DNA of 64,000 nucleotides from CAZUAQ01 sp964618455 (GTDB taxonomy: Bacteria; Planctomycetota; Phycisphaerae; UBA1845; PWPN01): NCBI GenBank assembly GCA_964618455.1, contig CAZUAQ010000029.1:1-64000 (forward strand), given 5' to 3'. This document shows, piece after piece, positions 53,523-62,609 of this stretch. A program made the translations under genes and the position numbers. Numbering within the stretch: the stretch's first letter is position 1; each line of letters begins with the position of its first letter. Under the pieces are notes generated by a model. That model worked only from the letters and a program-made list of their open reading frames with translations. It did not search any database and was not told where the DNA came from.

Positions 53523-54164
53523 ATGCCGGAGAATCGGAAGGTCCGGAAAAAGGCGGCGTCGCGGATCGCGGGCAGGCGCGACACCCGTGCGCCCGGTTCA
53601 ATCACGAAGACGAAGGTCTTTCGACAATTGCCGGTCGCGCTTCGTATGAAACTCGACCGGGCGCTGTTGGCTTCGGTCCCCGGACGCCATGGGGTCAAGC
53701 CGCTGATCGAGAGGTTCGCACTCGAGCCCTATGGCATCACCCCGGCGGCACTGCTGCGCTACGCGAGGCTGCTGCACGAGGCGGTGCGTCCCGCGGCAAC
53801 CTCGCAGGTGATGAGCAGCCTGCTGGGTTGCCTTCCCGACGCCCAACGGCAGTCGCTACTCGAGGGCAGCCGGGTGCTGCTGCTCAGCCGGGTCATTCGC
53901 GTCCTCAGTGAAGCCGGCGCTGAATCGCTGTCGGTGAACGACATGCAGCGGTTGGCATCGATACTCAAGTCGATGGGGGATGCGTCATCACGCGGCTTGC
54001 GCAGGTCTTCCCCCGACATTTCTTCGGCGAATGCCAATTCCCACAATAAAGAAGGTTTCCCGGAGCCCGGGGAAGCGCTGGCCGAATCGGTGCGTCTGCT
54101 GTATGGCCTGCCCTGGCCGCTCGAGGAGAACACCGGTGCGTCGAAAGTCGGCCGCAAGGCGTGA
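53523..54164 (+). CDS. Hypothetical protein with faint similarity to Mu gp27/DUF3486
   Basis: This 213-residue protein has GGAGGGG before the ATG. After a basic N-terminus (KVRKKAASRIAGRRD), residues about 30-85 read FRQLPVALRMKLDRALL, IERFALEPYGITPAALLRYARLL. This spacing is like the DUF3486 (phage Mu gp27) helical DNA-binding module, in which a short first helix is followed by a helix-turn-helix. The rest is helical and charged. No other phage genes are near, so it is probably a chromosomal protein. The assignment is weak. Confidence 0.55.
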   Translation: MPENRKVRKKAASRIAGRRDTRAPGSITKTKVFRQLPVALRMKLDRALLASVPGRHGVKPLIERFALEPYGITPAALLRYARLLHEAVRPAATSQVMSSLLGCLPDAQRQSLLEGSRVLLLSRVIRVLSEAGAESLSVNDMQRLASILKSMGDASSRGLRRSSPDISSANANSHNKEGFPEPGEALAESVRLLYGLPWPLEENTGASKVGRKA

Positions 54165-54190
54165 GGCCGGTCGGGATCGGGGAGCGACGG

Positions 54191-55105
54191 TCACTTCTCG
54201 AAGAGGTGAATGTCGTACATCGCCTGCAGGGTGGCGAGCAGATTGACGGTCATGTGCATGACGATGGGCAGGATCAGCGAACCGCTGGACCATCGCGCCG
54301 CGCCGAGCAGCAGCCCCATCGCGAAGATCACGCCGATGTATCCCCAGTCGTATTGCATGTGAATCATCGCCCAGATGAATGCGGGGATGGCGATCGCGCC
54401 GATCACCCCGACAGGAGATCGGGCATAGGCCGTGAACATGAAGCCGCGGAAGAGCCATTCTTCGGCAAACGGTGCCGCCACGACCACGCCGAGCAGAAAG
54501 AGCGGCATCGGGCCCGCCGAATTGATGATGTTGGCCATGAAGGCGGCGGTCTTCGTGTCCTCGACGAAATACGTGGTCCAGGCTTCCTGGGCCACGAGAA
54601 AGGCGCCGAGGGCAAGCATCCACAGGGCGGCGGCGCGCCGGGAGGGCAGACGCACCGCCAGGTATTCCCGCCACCGCAGCTTGCGCAACAGCAGCACCAG
54701 TTGAAGGAAGCCCACGGTCAGGACCGAGATCACGATGGTGGTCACCGCCAGAAACATCCCGTTGTGCATGAGGCCTTCGACGGCGGAATCCATCTCATCC
54801 ATTGCGCCGAGCGCTGCGTAGTACATGATGTAACCGACGGCGATGACAGTGCCGACGACGAAGTGAATGCCCAGGCAGAGCACCATGACCAGCGTGGCGA
54901 TCCAGAAACCCTTCCACGGACTCTGATGGGGGGGCGGGGCATACGGCAGCGTGGCGGAAACGTGGACCGCGTCGGGCGGCATTATACTCGTCGGGGGCGA
55001 CGTTCCTCCGTTCGCCGGTCGCGCGAGCGGGATCATGATCTTCGGACTTTCCGCGTCCTGCGTCATCTGCGGCTCGGTTGGTGGATGCCGTGAAGGTTCG
55101 CTCAT
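54191..55105 (-). CDS. CPBP family intramembrane metalloprotease
   Basis: This 304-residue protein has about seven to eight hydrophobic helices. Conserved Abi/CPBP motifs are EEWLFRGFMF (EExxxR), FIWAMIHMQY (FxxxH) and VMHMTVNLLA (HxxxN). Members process prenylated or other membrane-embedded peptides, or act in bacteriocin self-protection. No signal or substrate gene is adjacent. The start has only a weak GGGG site; ATG 55066 is an alternative. It converges with the DUF3486-like gene, with 26 bp between. Confidence 0.83.
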   Translation of the reverse strand: MSEPSRHPPTEPQMTQDAESPKIMIPLARPANGGTSPPTSIMPPDAVHVSATLPYAPPPHQSPWKGFWIATLVMVLCLGIHFVVGTVIAVGYIMYYAALGAMDEMDSAVEGLMHNGMFLAVTTIVISVLTVGFLQLVLLLRKLRWREYLAVRLPSRRAAALWMLALGAFLVAQEAWTTYFVEDTKTAAFMANIINSAGPMPLFLLGVVVAAPFAEEWLFRGFMFTAYARSPVGVIGAIAIPAFIWAMIHMQYDWGYIGVIFAMGLLLGAARWSSGSLILPIVMHMTVNLLATLQAMYDIHLFEK

Positions 55106-55307
55106 CTATGACCCCGGGTGGAAAATCGTCTGGTTAGGTCGGAAAACGACACTCACTTCATTTCAGCTTCATCTTAAATAAACACGTCTGCGCCGCACAG
55201 GTTGCGATGACCTGTCACGGACTTTCGGGTGGGTTGATGCCTTCATCCACGCCCCGTACATTGGCCTCCGACGCGAGAAACACGTGCTTGTGAAAGGAAG
55301 TTCCGCC

Positions 55308-56432
55308 ATGGAGTATCGCCGTTTCGGCAGGACGGAAATGAACGTCTCGGTCTTCACGCTGGGGCTGATGCGCTACATGAAGGAGGATCCGGACGAGAGC
55401 GCGAAGGTCGTGCAGCGCGCGGTGGACGTCGGCATCAACCACCTGGAGACCGCACGGGGCTACGGCGACAGCGAGGATCTGCTCGGCCACGCCCTCAAGA
55501 CGATCGATCGCGACAAGGTGTACATCACGACGAAGGTCGGTCCGGCGGAGACGTACGACGAGTTCATGAAGAACTTCGAGACGTCGATGACCAAGATCGG
55601 TATCGATGTGCTGGACAACCTGGATATCCACGGCATCAACAACGAGCGAAAGTTCCGCTGGAGCGTCGACGAAAAGGGGACGTGGCGCGCGGTGCGCAAG
55701 CTGATGGATTCGGGCGTGGTCAGGAACATCGGTTTCTCGACCCACGGCAAGCCGGACATCGTCATGAAGTCGGTCAACACGGAGATGTTCGACTCGATCA
55801 ACCTCCACTACTACTGGTTCTATCAGACCCTCGAGCCGGTGGTGGCGCGGACGGCGGAACTGGACATGGGGGTGTTCATCATCAGCCCGAACGAGAAAGG
55901 CGGCATGCTGTTCAAGCCAACGGAGAAGCTGGTGGAATTGTCGAAGCCGTTCCACCCGATGAACCTGAACCAGCGGTGGCTGCTGAGCGATCCGCGCGTG
56001 CATACGCTGAGCACGGGGATCGCGGTTCCGGAGGAACTGGATCAGCACCTGGTCGTGGCCGATGAGGTCGGTCCGTTGACCGAAACGGAGCGCGCGGCGT
56101 TCGAGCGCTGGGAGCGGGTGTATCGCGACGCCCAGGGGGATGACTACTGCACGCAATGCCACGATTGCCTGCCATGCCCGGAGCGCGTCGACATCCCTGA
56201 AGTGCTGCGGTTGCGCCAGGCGGCGACGGCGTTCGACATGCGGGAATACGGGAGCTTTCGATACAACCTGCTGGACGGCAGCGACGACTGGTTCCATGGT
56301 CCGGCAGCGTACTGCTGCACGGAATGCGGCGACTGTCTGCCGCGGTGCCCGGAGAAGCTCGACATTCCCCGCCTGCTGTTCGAGTCGCATGACTTACTGA
56401 AGACGGGAAGCGGTAATCGTTTGTGGAGTTGA
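55308..56432 (+). CDS. Aldo/keto reductase with C-terminal iron-sulfur cluster domain
   Basis: This 374-residue protein starts at ATG 55308 behind AAGGAAG. The N-terminal aldo/keto reductase barrel shows LGLMRYM, HLETARGYGDSE (catalytic Asp/Tyr region; the usual Asp is Glu) and DVLDNLDIHGIN. Residues about 280-365 contain two Cys-rich motifs: YCTQCHDCLPCPERVDIP (CxxCxxCxxC) and CCTECGDCLPRCPEKLDIP (CxxCxxCxxxC). Such fused reductases carry 4Fe-4S clusters and act in anaerobic or redox-linked reductions. The first cluster motif is one residue shorter than usual. It is followed after 64 bp by an ABM monooxygenase gene. Confidence 0.87.
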   Translation: MEYRRFGRTEMNVSVFTLGLMRYMKEDPDESAKVVQRAVDVGINHLETARGYGDSEDLLGHALKTIDRDKVYITTKVGPAETYDEFMKNFETSMTKIGIDVLDNLDIHGINNERKFRWSVDEKGTWRAVRKLMDSGVVRNIGFSTHGKPDIVMKSVNTEMFDSINLHYYWFYQTLEPVVARTAELDMGVFIISPNEKGGMLFKPTEKLVELSKPFHPMNLNQRWLLSDPRVHTLSTGIAVPEELDQHLVVADEVGPLTETERAAFERWERVYRDAQGDDYCTQCHDCLPCPERVDIPEVLRLRQAATAFDMREYGSFRYNLLDGSDDWFHGPAAYCCTECGDCLPRCPEKLDIPRLLFESHDLLKTGSGNRLWS

Positions 56433-56496
56433 TGGCGGGGCTCGATATGAAGCGAGCCCAAAACGAAGCGTTCTGAAAGCCCGAAGGAGAATTCTC

Positions 56497-56793
56497 ATGG
56501 CGGAACATCTGCGCGTGATTGCACGCTTTGTGGCCAGGCCGGAAAAGGTGGACGAGTTGAAGGCCTTGCTGCAGGGGCTGATCGAGCCGACGCATGCCGA
56601 GGAAGGGTGCGTGATGTACACCCTGTGGCGGAACAAGGAGAACCCGCTGGAGTTCACCTTCGTCGAGGAATGGACCAGCGAAGCCGCGCTGGAAGCGCAT
56701 CTGGCTACGCCGCATCTGAAGGATGCACTTCCGAAACTCGATGATCTGCTGGCTGAACCGCTGTTCCTCGGCAAGTACGATGTGGTGGGGTGA
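56497..56793 (+). CDS. Antibiotic biosynthesis monooxygenase (ABM) family protein
   Basis: This 98-residue protein has AAGGAG 7 nt before the ATG. It has the dimeric alpha/beta barrel pattern of small quinol monooxygenases: LRVIARFVARPEKVDELKALL, EEGCVMYTLWRNKENPLEF, EWTSEAALEAHLATPHLKD. These enzymes oxidise quinols without cofactors. It probably forms an operon with the Fe-S aldo/keto reductase. Confidence 0.87.
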   Translation: MAEHLRVIARFVARPEKVDELKALLQGLIEPTHAEEGCVMYTLWRNKENPLEFTFVEEWTSEAALEAHLATPHLKDALPKLDDLLAEPLFLGKYDVVG

Positions 56794-56859
56794 GTGAACC
56801 TGACCGGATGCCTTCGAGGACAGGTGCACTAAAGCACAGGGAGTTACGAGGGGTAAATA

Positions 56860-58209
56860 ATGTTGTATGTCCATCGATCCATCGCACAATGGAGTTCGTC
56901 GATACTGACGCTGGTTGTACTCCTCACGTCAAGTGCGGTATACGGCCAATCGAAAGATGGGTATCCCCGACTCATGCAGGGCCCCATGGTCGGCGCGACG
57001 TTTCCAGATCGCGTGAATCTGTGGGTTCGGGCGAACGGGCCCTATTCCGTCCTCGTGGAACTAGCCCAGGAAGAGACCTTCCGCGAGGTAGTGGCTCGCG
57101 CGGAGGGCAAGGCGGATTCGAAGGATGATTACTGCGTCGTGCTTTCGGTGAGTGGTCTTCAGCCCTCGACGCGCTATTTTTATCGTATTCATGTCGATGG
57201 GGATCTCGGGAAGTACCAGCGCGATCGCCGCCCCGCATCCTTGCGTACGGCGCCGAAACGCCCTGGGGCGTTTCGCGTGTGCTTCGGCTCCTGTGCCCGG
57301 TTTCAGATTGACCGGGTCCAGCCGATCTGGGGCGTCGTGCAGGGACTGGAGCCGGACCTCTTTTTCTGGTTAGGGGACAACATCTATGGAGACTCGCGCG
57401 ATCCCGAGATACTGGCAGAGGAGTACCGGCGTCAGCGAGATGTGGCGAGCCTTCAGCCGTTGATCCGCGAGGTGCCGCAACTCGCGATCTGGGATGATCA
57501 CGACTACGGCTTGAACAACCACAACGCATCCCATCCGGCGAAGGAGGTGGCTCTGGGGACGTTCAGGCAGTACTGGGCGAATCCGGCCTATGGCCTGCCT
57601 GGAGCTCCCGGTATTTTCTTCGCGTATCATTATGGTGGCGTGGATTTCTTTTTTCTCGACAATCGCTTTTACCGGAGTCCAAACGATGACCCGGATGGGC
57701 CGGACAAGACCATGCTCGGCGAGCGGCAGTTCGCATGGCTGGTCGACCGGCTGACCTTGAGCACAGCAGCCTTCAAGGTGCTGGTCATCGGGGGAGGATG
57801 GAACACCGGGCGTGGAGCCGACGGCGATGCGTGGTCCGCGTTTCAGCATGAGCGAGACCGGCTCTTCGCGACGATCGCGGAAGAGAAGATCGAAGGGGTA
57901 CTGCTCTTTTCCGGGGATACCCACTTCGGGGAACTCAATCGGATTCCCGTTTCCGGCAGTTACGACCTGATCGAAGTCGTAAGTTCACCGCTGGCCCAGG
58001 CGCCCGACGGCGATGCCCCGTCCCTGGCGCGAGGGGAATCCCGCGTTCGGGAATCCTATCACCTCTCACCCAACGTGGCGGTGGTCGATTTCGATACGAC
58101 GCAAGACGACCCACAGGCGCGGATCAATCTGATGAATGTCCATGGTCGCTATGTCTGGGAACCCTTGACGCTTCGGGCCAGCGAATTGCGTCATGCTTCT
58201 GCGCGGTAG
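56860..58209 (+). CDS. Secreted PhoD-like alkaline phosphatase/phosphodiesterase
   Basis: This 449-residue protein has GAGGGG 6 nt before the ATG and a Sec signal ending SSAVYGQ. An N-terminal Ig-like domain (GPMVGATFPDRVNLWVRA) is followed by the PhoD metallophosphatase: CFGSCARF, FWLGDNIYGD, LAIWDDHDYG, LVIGGGW and FSGDTHFGEL. These metal ligands bind Fe/Ca or similar ions. Enzymes of this family release phosphate from phosphodiesters and teichoic or nucleotide substrates. It stands alone, so regulation by phosphate cannot be judged; no Pho box was recognised. Confidence 0.87.
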   Translation: MLYVHRSIAQWSSSILTLVVLLTSSAVYGQSKDGYPRLMQGPMVGATFPDRVNLWVRANGPYSVLVELAQEETFREVVARAEGKADSKDDYCVVLSVSGLQPSTRYFYRIHVDGDLGKYQRDRRPASLRTAPKRPGAFRVCFGSCARFQIDRVQPIWGVVQGLEPDLFFWLGDNIYGDSRDPEILAEEYRRQRDVASLQPLIREVPQLAIWDDHDYGLNNHNASHPAKEVALGTFRQYWANPAYGLPGAPGIFFAYHYGGVDFFFLDNRFYRSPNDDPDGPDKTMLGERQFAWLVDRLTLSTAAFKVLVIGGGWNTGRGADGDAWSAFQHERDRLFATIAEEKIEGVLLFSGDTHFGELNRIPVSGSYDLIEVVSSPLAQAPDGDAPSLARGESRVRESYHLSPNVAVVDFDTTQDDPQARINLMNVHGRYVWEPLTLRASELRHASAR

Positions 58210-58462
58210 CGCACGATGCATTCGCCCGCCTGTACCGTAGCGCTATCGGTCTGAAGGAGCAGCTTTCACGGCACCAGCTCTGCATCATTTCTTGCTGCCA
58301 TCTCGCGTTGAAGGACGGTAAGAGCCGATCACTGCAGTCCATGCGTCAGGTGGCGTCTACCGCGACGTCATGCCGATGCCGGACTAGGCGATTGCTGGTT
58401 TCGAGGATCGTATTGAGCTATGCTTCCCGGATTCCCTCGGTTGCATCAGGAGTTAGAACGCC

Positions 58463-60550
58463 GTGTCGCTGGATCTGAAAAAAGTCAGGAATATCGGGAT
58501 CGCCGCCCACATCGACGCCGGGAAGACCACCACGACCGAGCGCGTGCTCTACTACTCGGGCCGTACCCACAAGATGGGGCAGGTGGACGACGGCACGACG
58601 ATCACCGACTTCGATGAGGAGGAGCAGCAGCGGGGGATCACCATCTACTCCGCCGCCGTGACCTGCCCCTGGCGGGACTCGACCATCAACATCATCGATA
58701 CGCCGGGTCACGTGGATTTCACCGCCGAGGTGGAGCGATCGCTGCGCGTGCTGGACGGCGTGGTGGCGGTCTTCGACGCCAAGGAGGGGGTCGAGGCCCA
58801 GTCGGAAACGGTGTGGCGGCAGGCCAACCGCTACAAGGTGCCGCGCATCTGCTTCATGAACAAGATGGACAAGATGGGGGCGGACTTCGGGGCGTCGTTC
58901 ACCTCGGTGCGCGAGCGTCTCGCCGCCAATCCCGTGGCCTTGCAGATTCCCATCGGGGCCGAGAACTTCTTCGAGGGGCTGATCGACCTCGTCGAGATGA
59001 AGGCCATCTATTACAAGACAAAGGAACTCGGCTCGCGCTACGAGGAGATCGACATACCGCCGGAACTGGAGGAGACGGCCCATCGCGCCCGCCACGAGCT
59101 GGAGGAGCGGGTGGCGGAGTGCTCCGAGGCGTTGATGGAGAAGTTCATCAACGACGAGCCCATCTCCAAGGAGGAACTCAAGAAAGCGATCCGTCAGGCG
59201 ACCATCGCGAACCAGATTCAGCCCGTGCTGTGCGGTTCGTCGTTGCAGTACATCGGCGTGCAGCGGTTGATGGATGCGGTCGTCGACTACCTGCCCTGCC
59301 CGCTGGATCTTCCACCGGTTCAGGGGACGGTACCGGCGGCGCTGAGCAAGAAAGGCGAGGAGGAGACCCTCGAATGTCCGTGCGATCCGAAATCGCACCT
59401 GGCGGCATACGTCTTCAAAATCGTGCATGAGAAGCCGATGGACATTTACTTCGTACGGATTTATTCAGGTACGCTGAAGGGCAACATGCGGCTGTATAAT
59501 CCCGCGCGGGACAAGAAAGAGAACATCAGCCGGATCTTCCGGATTTTCGCCAAGAAACGTGAGCAGATCGATGAAGCCGGCGCGGGTGACATCGTGGCGG
59601 TCATGGGGCTCAAGGAGTCCCTGACCGGCGATACGCTCTGCGACCCGAAGCGCCCCGTCATGCTGGAGAAGATCGAGTTTCCCGAGACGGTCATCAGCAT
59701 GTCGATCGAGCCGCAGTCTTCCGCCGACCGCGACCGGCTCAAGGAAGCGCTCGGCATGCTCTCGCGCGAGAACCCGACCTTTACCTACGAGGTCAACGAG
59801 GAAACCGGCCAGACGCTCATCAGCGGGATGGGCGAATTGCACCTGGAGGTGCTCATCAACCGCCTGAGGCGGGATCTGAACGTGGATGTGCGTGTCGGCA
59901 AGCCACGCGTATCGTACCGGGAGACGGTGTTGGGGACGGCGAAGGTGACCGAGGAGTTCAAGCGTCAGACCGGAGGGCGCGGGCAGTATGCCAAGGTGAC
60001 GATCCAGGTCGAGCCCTTTGAGCCCGAAGGGGATAGCCCGAGCGTCGTCTTTGCGAGCCAAGTGACCGGGGGTGTCGTCCGAAAGGAGTTCATCAAGGCG
60101 GTCGAGGAGGGGGTCCTGTCCTCTTCTGGGAGCGGGGCACTGGCGGGGTATCGGCTGATTAATCTGAAAGCGACGCTTCTGGATGGGCAGGAGCATGAGG
60201 TGGACAGTTCGGAGGTGGCGTTCGAGGCCGCTGCCAGCATCGCCTTCGACAAGGCGGTGGAGGAGGCCCAGCCGGCGCTGATGGAGCCGATCATGCGCGT
60301 GATGGTGGTGACTCCGGAACCCTATTTCGGGGCGGTGAGTGGGGACATCACACGTCGGCGAGGCGTGGTCGAGGATTCCGAGGCCCGGGGCGATCACCGC
60401 GTGCTGGAGGCATTGGTACCCCTGATGGAGATGTTCGGTTATGCCACGGAACTTCGGAGCATGACGCAGGGTCGGGGAAGCTGGACCATGGAACCCTCCC
60501 ACTATGCCGTGGTTCCTCCGCAGGTGCGCAACACCATTCTCGGCGTCTAG
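58463..60550 (+). CDS. fusA: Elongation factor G
   Basis: This 695-residue GTPase starts at GTG 58463, 10 nt after AGGAG. It drives translocation of tRNA and mRNA on the ribosome. Motifs are G1 AHIDAGKTTTTER, switch I YYSGRTHKMGQVDDGT then DFDEEEQQRGITI, G3 DTPGHVDF, G4 NKMDKMGA and domain IV GGRGQYAKV. The switch I wording (DFDEEEQQ, ITIYSAAVTC) differs from the Escherichia coli form and is the kind seen in planctomycete EF-G. It stands just before the S10 operon, but no tuf or rpsL/rpsG is present beside it. Confidence 0.95.
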   Translation: MSLDLKKVRNIGIAAHIDAGKTTTTERVLYYSGRTHKMGQVDDGTTITDFDEEEQQRGITIYSAAVTCPWRDSTINIIDTPGHVDFTAEVERSLRVLDGVVAVFDAKEGVEAQSETVWRQANRYKVPRICFMNKMDKMGADFGASFTSVRERLAANPVALQIPIGAENFFEGLIDLVEMKAIYYKTKELGSRYEEIDIPPELEETAHRARHELEERVAECSEALMEKFINDEPISKEELKKAIRQATIANQIQPVLCGSSLQYIGVQRLMDAVVDYLPCPLDLPPVQGTVPAALSKKGEEETLECPCDPKSHLAAYVFKIVHEKPMDIYFVRIYSGTLKGNMRLYNPARDKKENISRIFRIFAKKREQIDEAGAGDIVAVMGLKESLTGDTLCDPKRPVMLEKIEFPETVISMSIEPQSSADRDRLKEALGMLSRENPTFTYEVNEETGQTLISGMGELHLEVLINRLRRDLNVDVRVGKPRVSYRETVLGTAKVTEEFKRQTGGRGQYAKVTIQVEPFEPEGDSPSVVFASQVTGGVVRKEFIKAVEEGVLSSSGSGALAGYRLINLKATLLDGQEHEVDSSEVAFEAAASIAFDKAVEEAQPALMEPIMRVMVVTPEPYFGAVSGDITRRRGVVEDSEARGDHRVLEALVPLMEMFGYATELRSMTQGRGSWTMEPSHYAVVPPQVRNTILGV

Positions 60551-60637
60551 GCGATAAGCTGGTAATTGAATTATTCGCCTCTTGCGTTAGCCGGGGCGGA
60601 TCTGGTGCAGAAACTTATCGCGAATCTCAGAAAAACC

Positions 60638-60666
60638 AAAAAAAACCCCGCACATCCCCGGCGGGG
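60638..60666 (-). terminator. Minus-strand terminator between fusA and rpsJ
   Basis: CCCCGC (60646-60651) and GCGGGG (60661-60666) form a stem; on the minus strand it is followed by T8, GG and T5. No minus-strand gene lies behind it, so it would stop antisense transcription from the S10 side. Confidence 0.7.
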
Positions 60667-60667
60667 C

Positions 60668-60695
60668 TTGACAGGCCCGCTGGATTGAATAAACT
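60668..60695 (+). promoter_or_regulatory. Consensus promoter of the S10 ribosomal operon
   Basis: TTGACA, a 16-bp spacer and TAAACT directly follow the minus-strand terminator hairpin. It lies about 350 bp before rpsJ, so the transcript has a long leader. Confidence 0.65.
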
Positions 60696-61046
60696 TGCCG
60701 GACTACGAACAACCCCTGCCAGTCGGCACTGATGCCAGCGGTTCCATTCCGGAGCACAGGGCATATCGTCGCCTGAACCGGGTTCGCTGGCCGAACCGGC
60801 GAAGGGCGGGGGGGACCAAAGCTGGAAAAACCCTCGGTTCTCTGGTCTTCATCGTGAGATGGCTCACGCGGGAGGCGGAGGGGCGTCGAGGTGGAGCAAA
60901 CGGCACGCGAACCGGAAGCTCGAATCAGGGTGAGCCGGGAGTGGGTGCCGTATCGCTATTTCCGGAGCGTGAAGAGTTCCGGAGCGTGAGTTCAGGCTTG
61001 ATTGCCGTCACGCGTGAAACCGAATAGCAGGCCTTCGAGGACAGTG
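60696..61046 (+). other. Long 5' leader of the S10 operon
   Basis: No protein gene is supported. Two 13-bp direct copies of TTCCGGAGCGTGA (60960-60972 and 60977-60989) lie 58 bp before rpsJ. An L4-type autoregulatory leader, as in Escherichia coli S10 operons, could lie here; no specific structure was recognised. Confidence 0.4.
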
Positions 61047-61355
61047 ATGCAAGGCGAAAGAATCCGAATTCGAATGGAAGCGTACGACCCGCGGGCGCTG
61101 GACTCGTCGGCCCGGGAGATCGTGGACCACGCCAAGCGGACGAATGCCCGGGTGTCGGGCCCGATACCGCTTCCGACCCGGATCGAGCGCTACACGGTTC
61201 TTCGAAGCCCGCACGTCGACAAGAAATCGCGCGAGCAGTTCGAGATGCGAACGCACAAGCGATTGATCGATATTTATGAGCCCACGGCCCGGACGGTGGA
61301 AGCATTGAACCGTCTGGTGGTTCCGGCGGGTGTGTTCGTAAAAATCAAGGCTTAG
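61047..61355 (+). CDS. rpsJ: 30S ribosomal protein S10
   Basis: This 102-residue protein starts at ATG 61047, 6 nt after GAGG. Family marks are IRIRMEAYDPRALDSSAREI, GPIPLPTRIERYTVLRSPH and FEMRTHKRLIDI. It also takes part in transcription antitermination as NusE. It is the first gene of the S10 operon segment, followed after an unusually long gap by rplC. Confidence 0.95.
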   Translation: MQGERIRIRMEAYDPRALDSSAREIVDHAKRTNARVSGPIPLPTRIERYTVLRSPHVDKKSREQFEMRTHKRLIDIYEPTARTVEALNRLVVPAGVFVKIKA

Positions 61356-61858
61356 ACGAGCCTTCCCCCGGTAAGGGGTGTTCACCATCAAGGCACGAGA
61401 ATCGCGCCACTGCCCCTCTGCACGAGGGGCCGTACCGGATGAACGGGTGAACCGGTATGGACATAAAGGCGGATTCGTGAACGTGTCTTGAGTCGGGCGT
61501 TAGTGAGAGCGAGTCCGGCTCGGTGGGGGTGTCGGCTGGATGCGATTCCAGTCCGGCCGCTTCGCCGACTCGGCACGGATCCGAGGTTGGATTCGGATGT
61601 GCAACTGAGCGATCCGAGCAATCTGGGCGATCCGAGCAGTCTGGGCGATCCGAGCAATCTGGGCGATCCGGGCGGCCACTATCTCGCTATCCGACTACAG
61701 CCAAAGCAGCGATCAGGAGGATCGGTGGTAACGGAGAATCGGTGGAACCGGTTCCGGTGGATCCGCCGCCTCGGGTCGCGAAGGTCCGCGTCAAGCGTCG
61801 CGGACGGAAGGTCAGGCCAGGAGAGTCCCGATGGGCTCTCCGGATGGGATTTGTCGTC
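61356..61858 (+). other. Unusually long rpsJ-rplC spacer
   Basis: These 503 bp have no supported gene, although the rplC frame is open up to 61523. They contain an 18-bp tandem repeat, listed separately. In most bacteria the two genes are separated by only tens of bases. Confidence 0.5.
61611..61677 (+). repeat. 18-bp tandem repeat between rpsJ and rplC
   Basis: Three full units of GATCCGAGCAATCTGGGC (61611-61628, 61629-61646 with one change, 61647-61664) are followed by a partial, degenerate fourth. Confidence 0.9.
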
Positions 61859-62515
61859 ATGGTGACAGCACTGCTAGGCAAGAAGATCGGGATGACTCGC
61901 GTGTACGGTGAGGATGGCCGGGTGATCCCCGTGACGGTGATTCAGGCCGGTCCCTGCCCCGTGCTTCAGGTGAAGAAGTCGGGCGAGACCAAGGACGGCT
62001 ACGACGCGGTCCAGTTGGGATACGAGGACGACAAGCCTCACCGGTCGACACTGCCGGAGATCGGTCACGCCGCCAAGGCGGGCACGGGCCCGAAGCGATT
62101 CGTGCGCGAGATCCGGATGACCGAATTGCCCGAGGTCGAAGCGGGCGAGGTCTGGACGGTAGAGCTTTTTGCCGACAACGAGATTCGCTACGTGGACGTG
62201 GTGGGCACGAGCAAGGGACGCGGATTCACCGGAGCCATGAAGCGTTACGGCTTCGGTGGTCAGCCCGCGTCGCACGGTACCGAGCGGAAGCACCGCTCGC
62301 CGGGCTCGATCGGCGGTCACGCCAACCTGGGTACGGGCCGCGTGGTAAAGAAAGGCAAGCGGATGGCCGGGCATTCCGGTCACGTCCGCCGGACGTCGCG
62401 GAATCAGCAGCTCGTGCAGGTGGACAAGGAAAATCATCTGCTGCTCGTGAAGGGCAGTGTGCCGGGGCCGAACGGCGGATACGTCGTGGTGCGTCAGGCG
62501 AAGGCAAAGCAGTAA
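61859..62515 (+). CDS. rplC: 50S ribosomal protein L3
   Basis: This 218-residue protein starts at ATG 61859, which gives the normal N-terminus MVTALLGKKIGMTRVY; ATG 61844 is possible. Other marks are KGRGFTGAMKRYGFGGQPASHG and HRSPGSIGGHANLGTGRVVKGK-like VVKKGKRMAGH. It binds early to 23S rRNA and lies near the peptidyl transferase centre. Confidence 0.95.
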   Translation: MVTALLGKKIGMTRVYGEDGRVIPVTVIQAGPCPVLQVKKSGETKDGYDAVQLGYEDDKPHRSTLPEIGHAAKAGTGPKRFVREIRMTELPEVEAGEVWTVELFADNEIRYVDVVGTSKGRGFTGAMKRYGFGGQPASHGTERKHRSPGSIGGHANLGTGRVVKKGKRMAGHSGHVRRTSRNQQLVQVDKENHLLLVKGSVPGPNGGYVVVRQAKAKQ

Positions 62516-62609
62516 CACGAGGAGACGCGCCGGCGGCTTCGTGAGATCGACGACTCAGCGAGTTCGACGACTTCATGTGTTCGGCGGCGTGTATCGGAAG
62601 GTCGAGACG

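Noticed and set aside
53523..54164. Prophage remnant around the Mu gp27-like gene
   Set aside because: Flanking genes are ordinary chromosomal ones (PilZ, CPBP) and no integrase, capsid or attachment site is visible.
61523..61858. N-terminal extension of L3
   Set aside because: Normal L3 begins at 61859; the upstream frame is low-complexity, with no good start and no similarity to L3.
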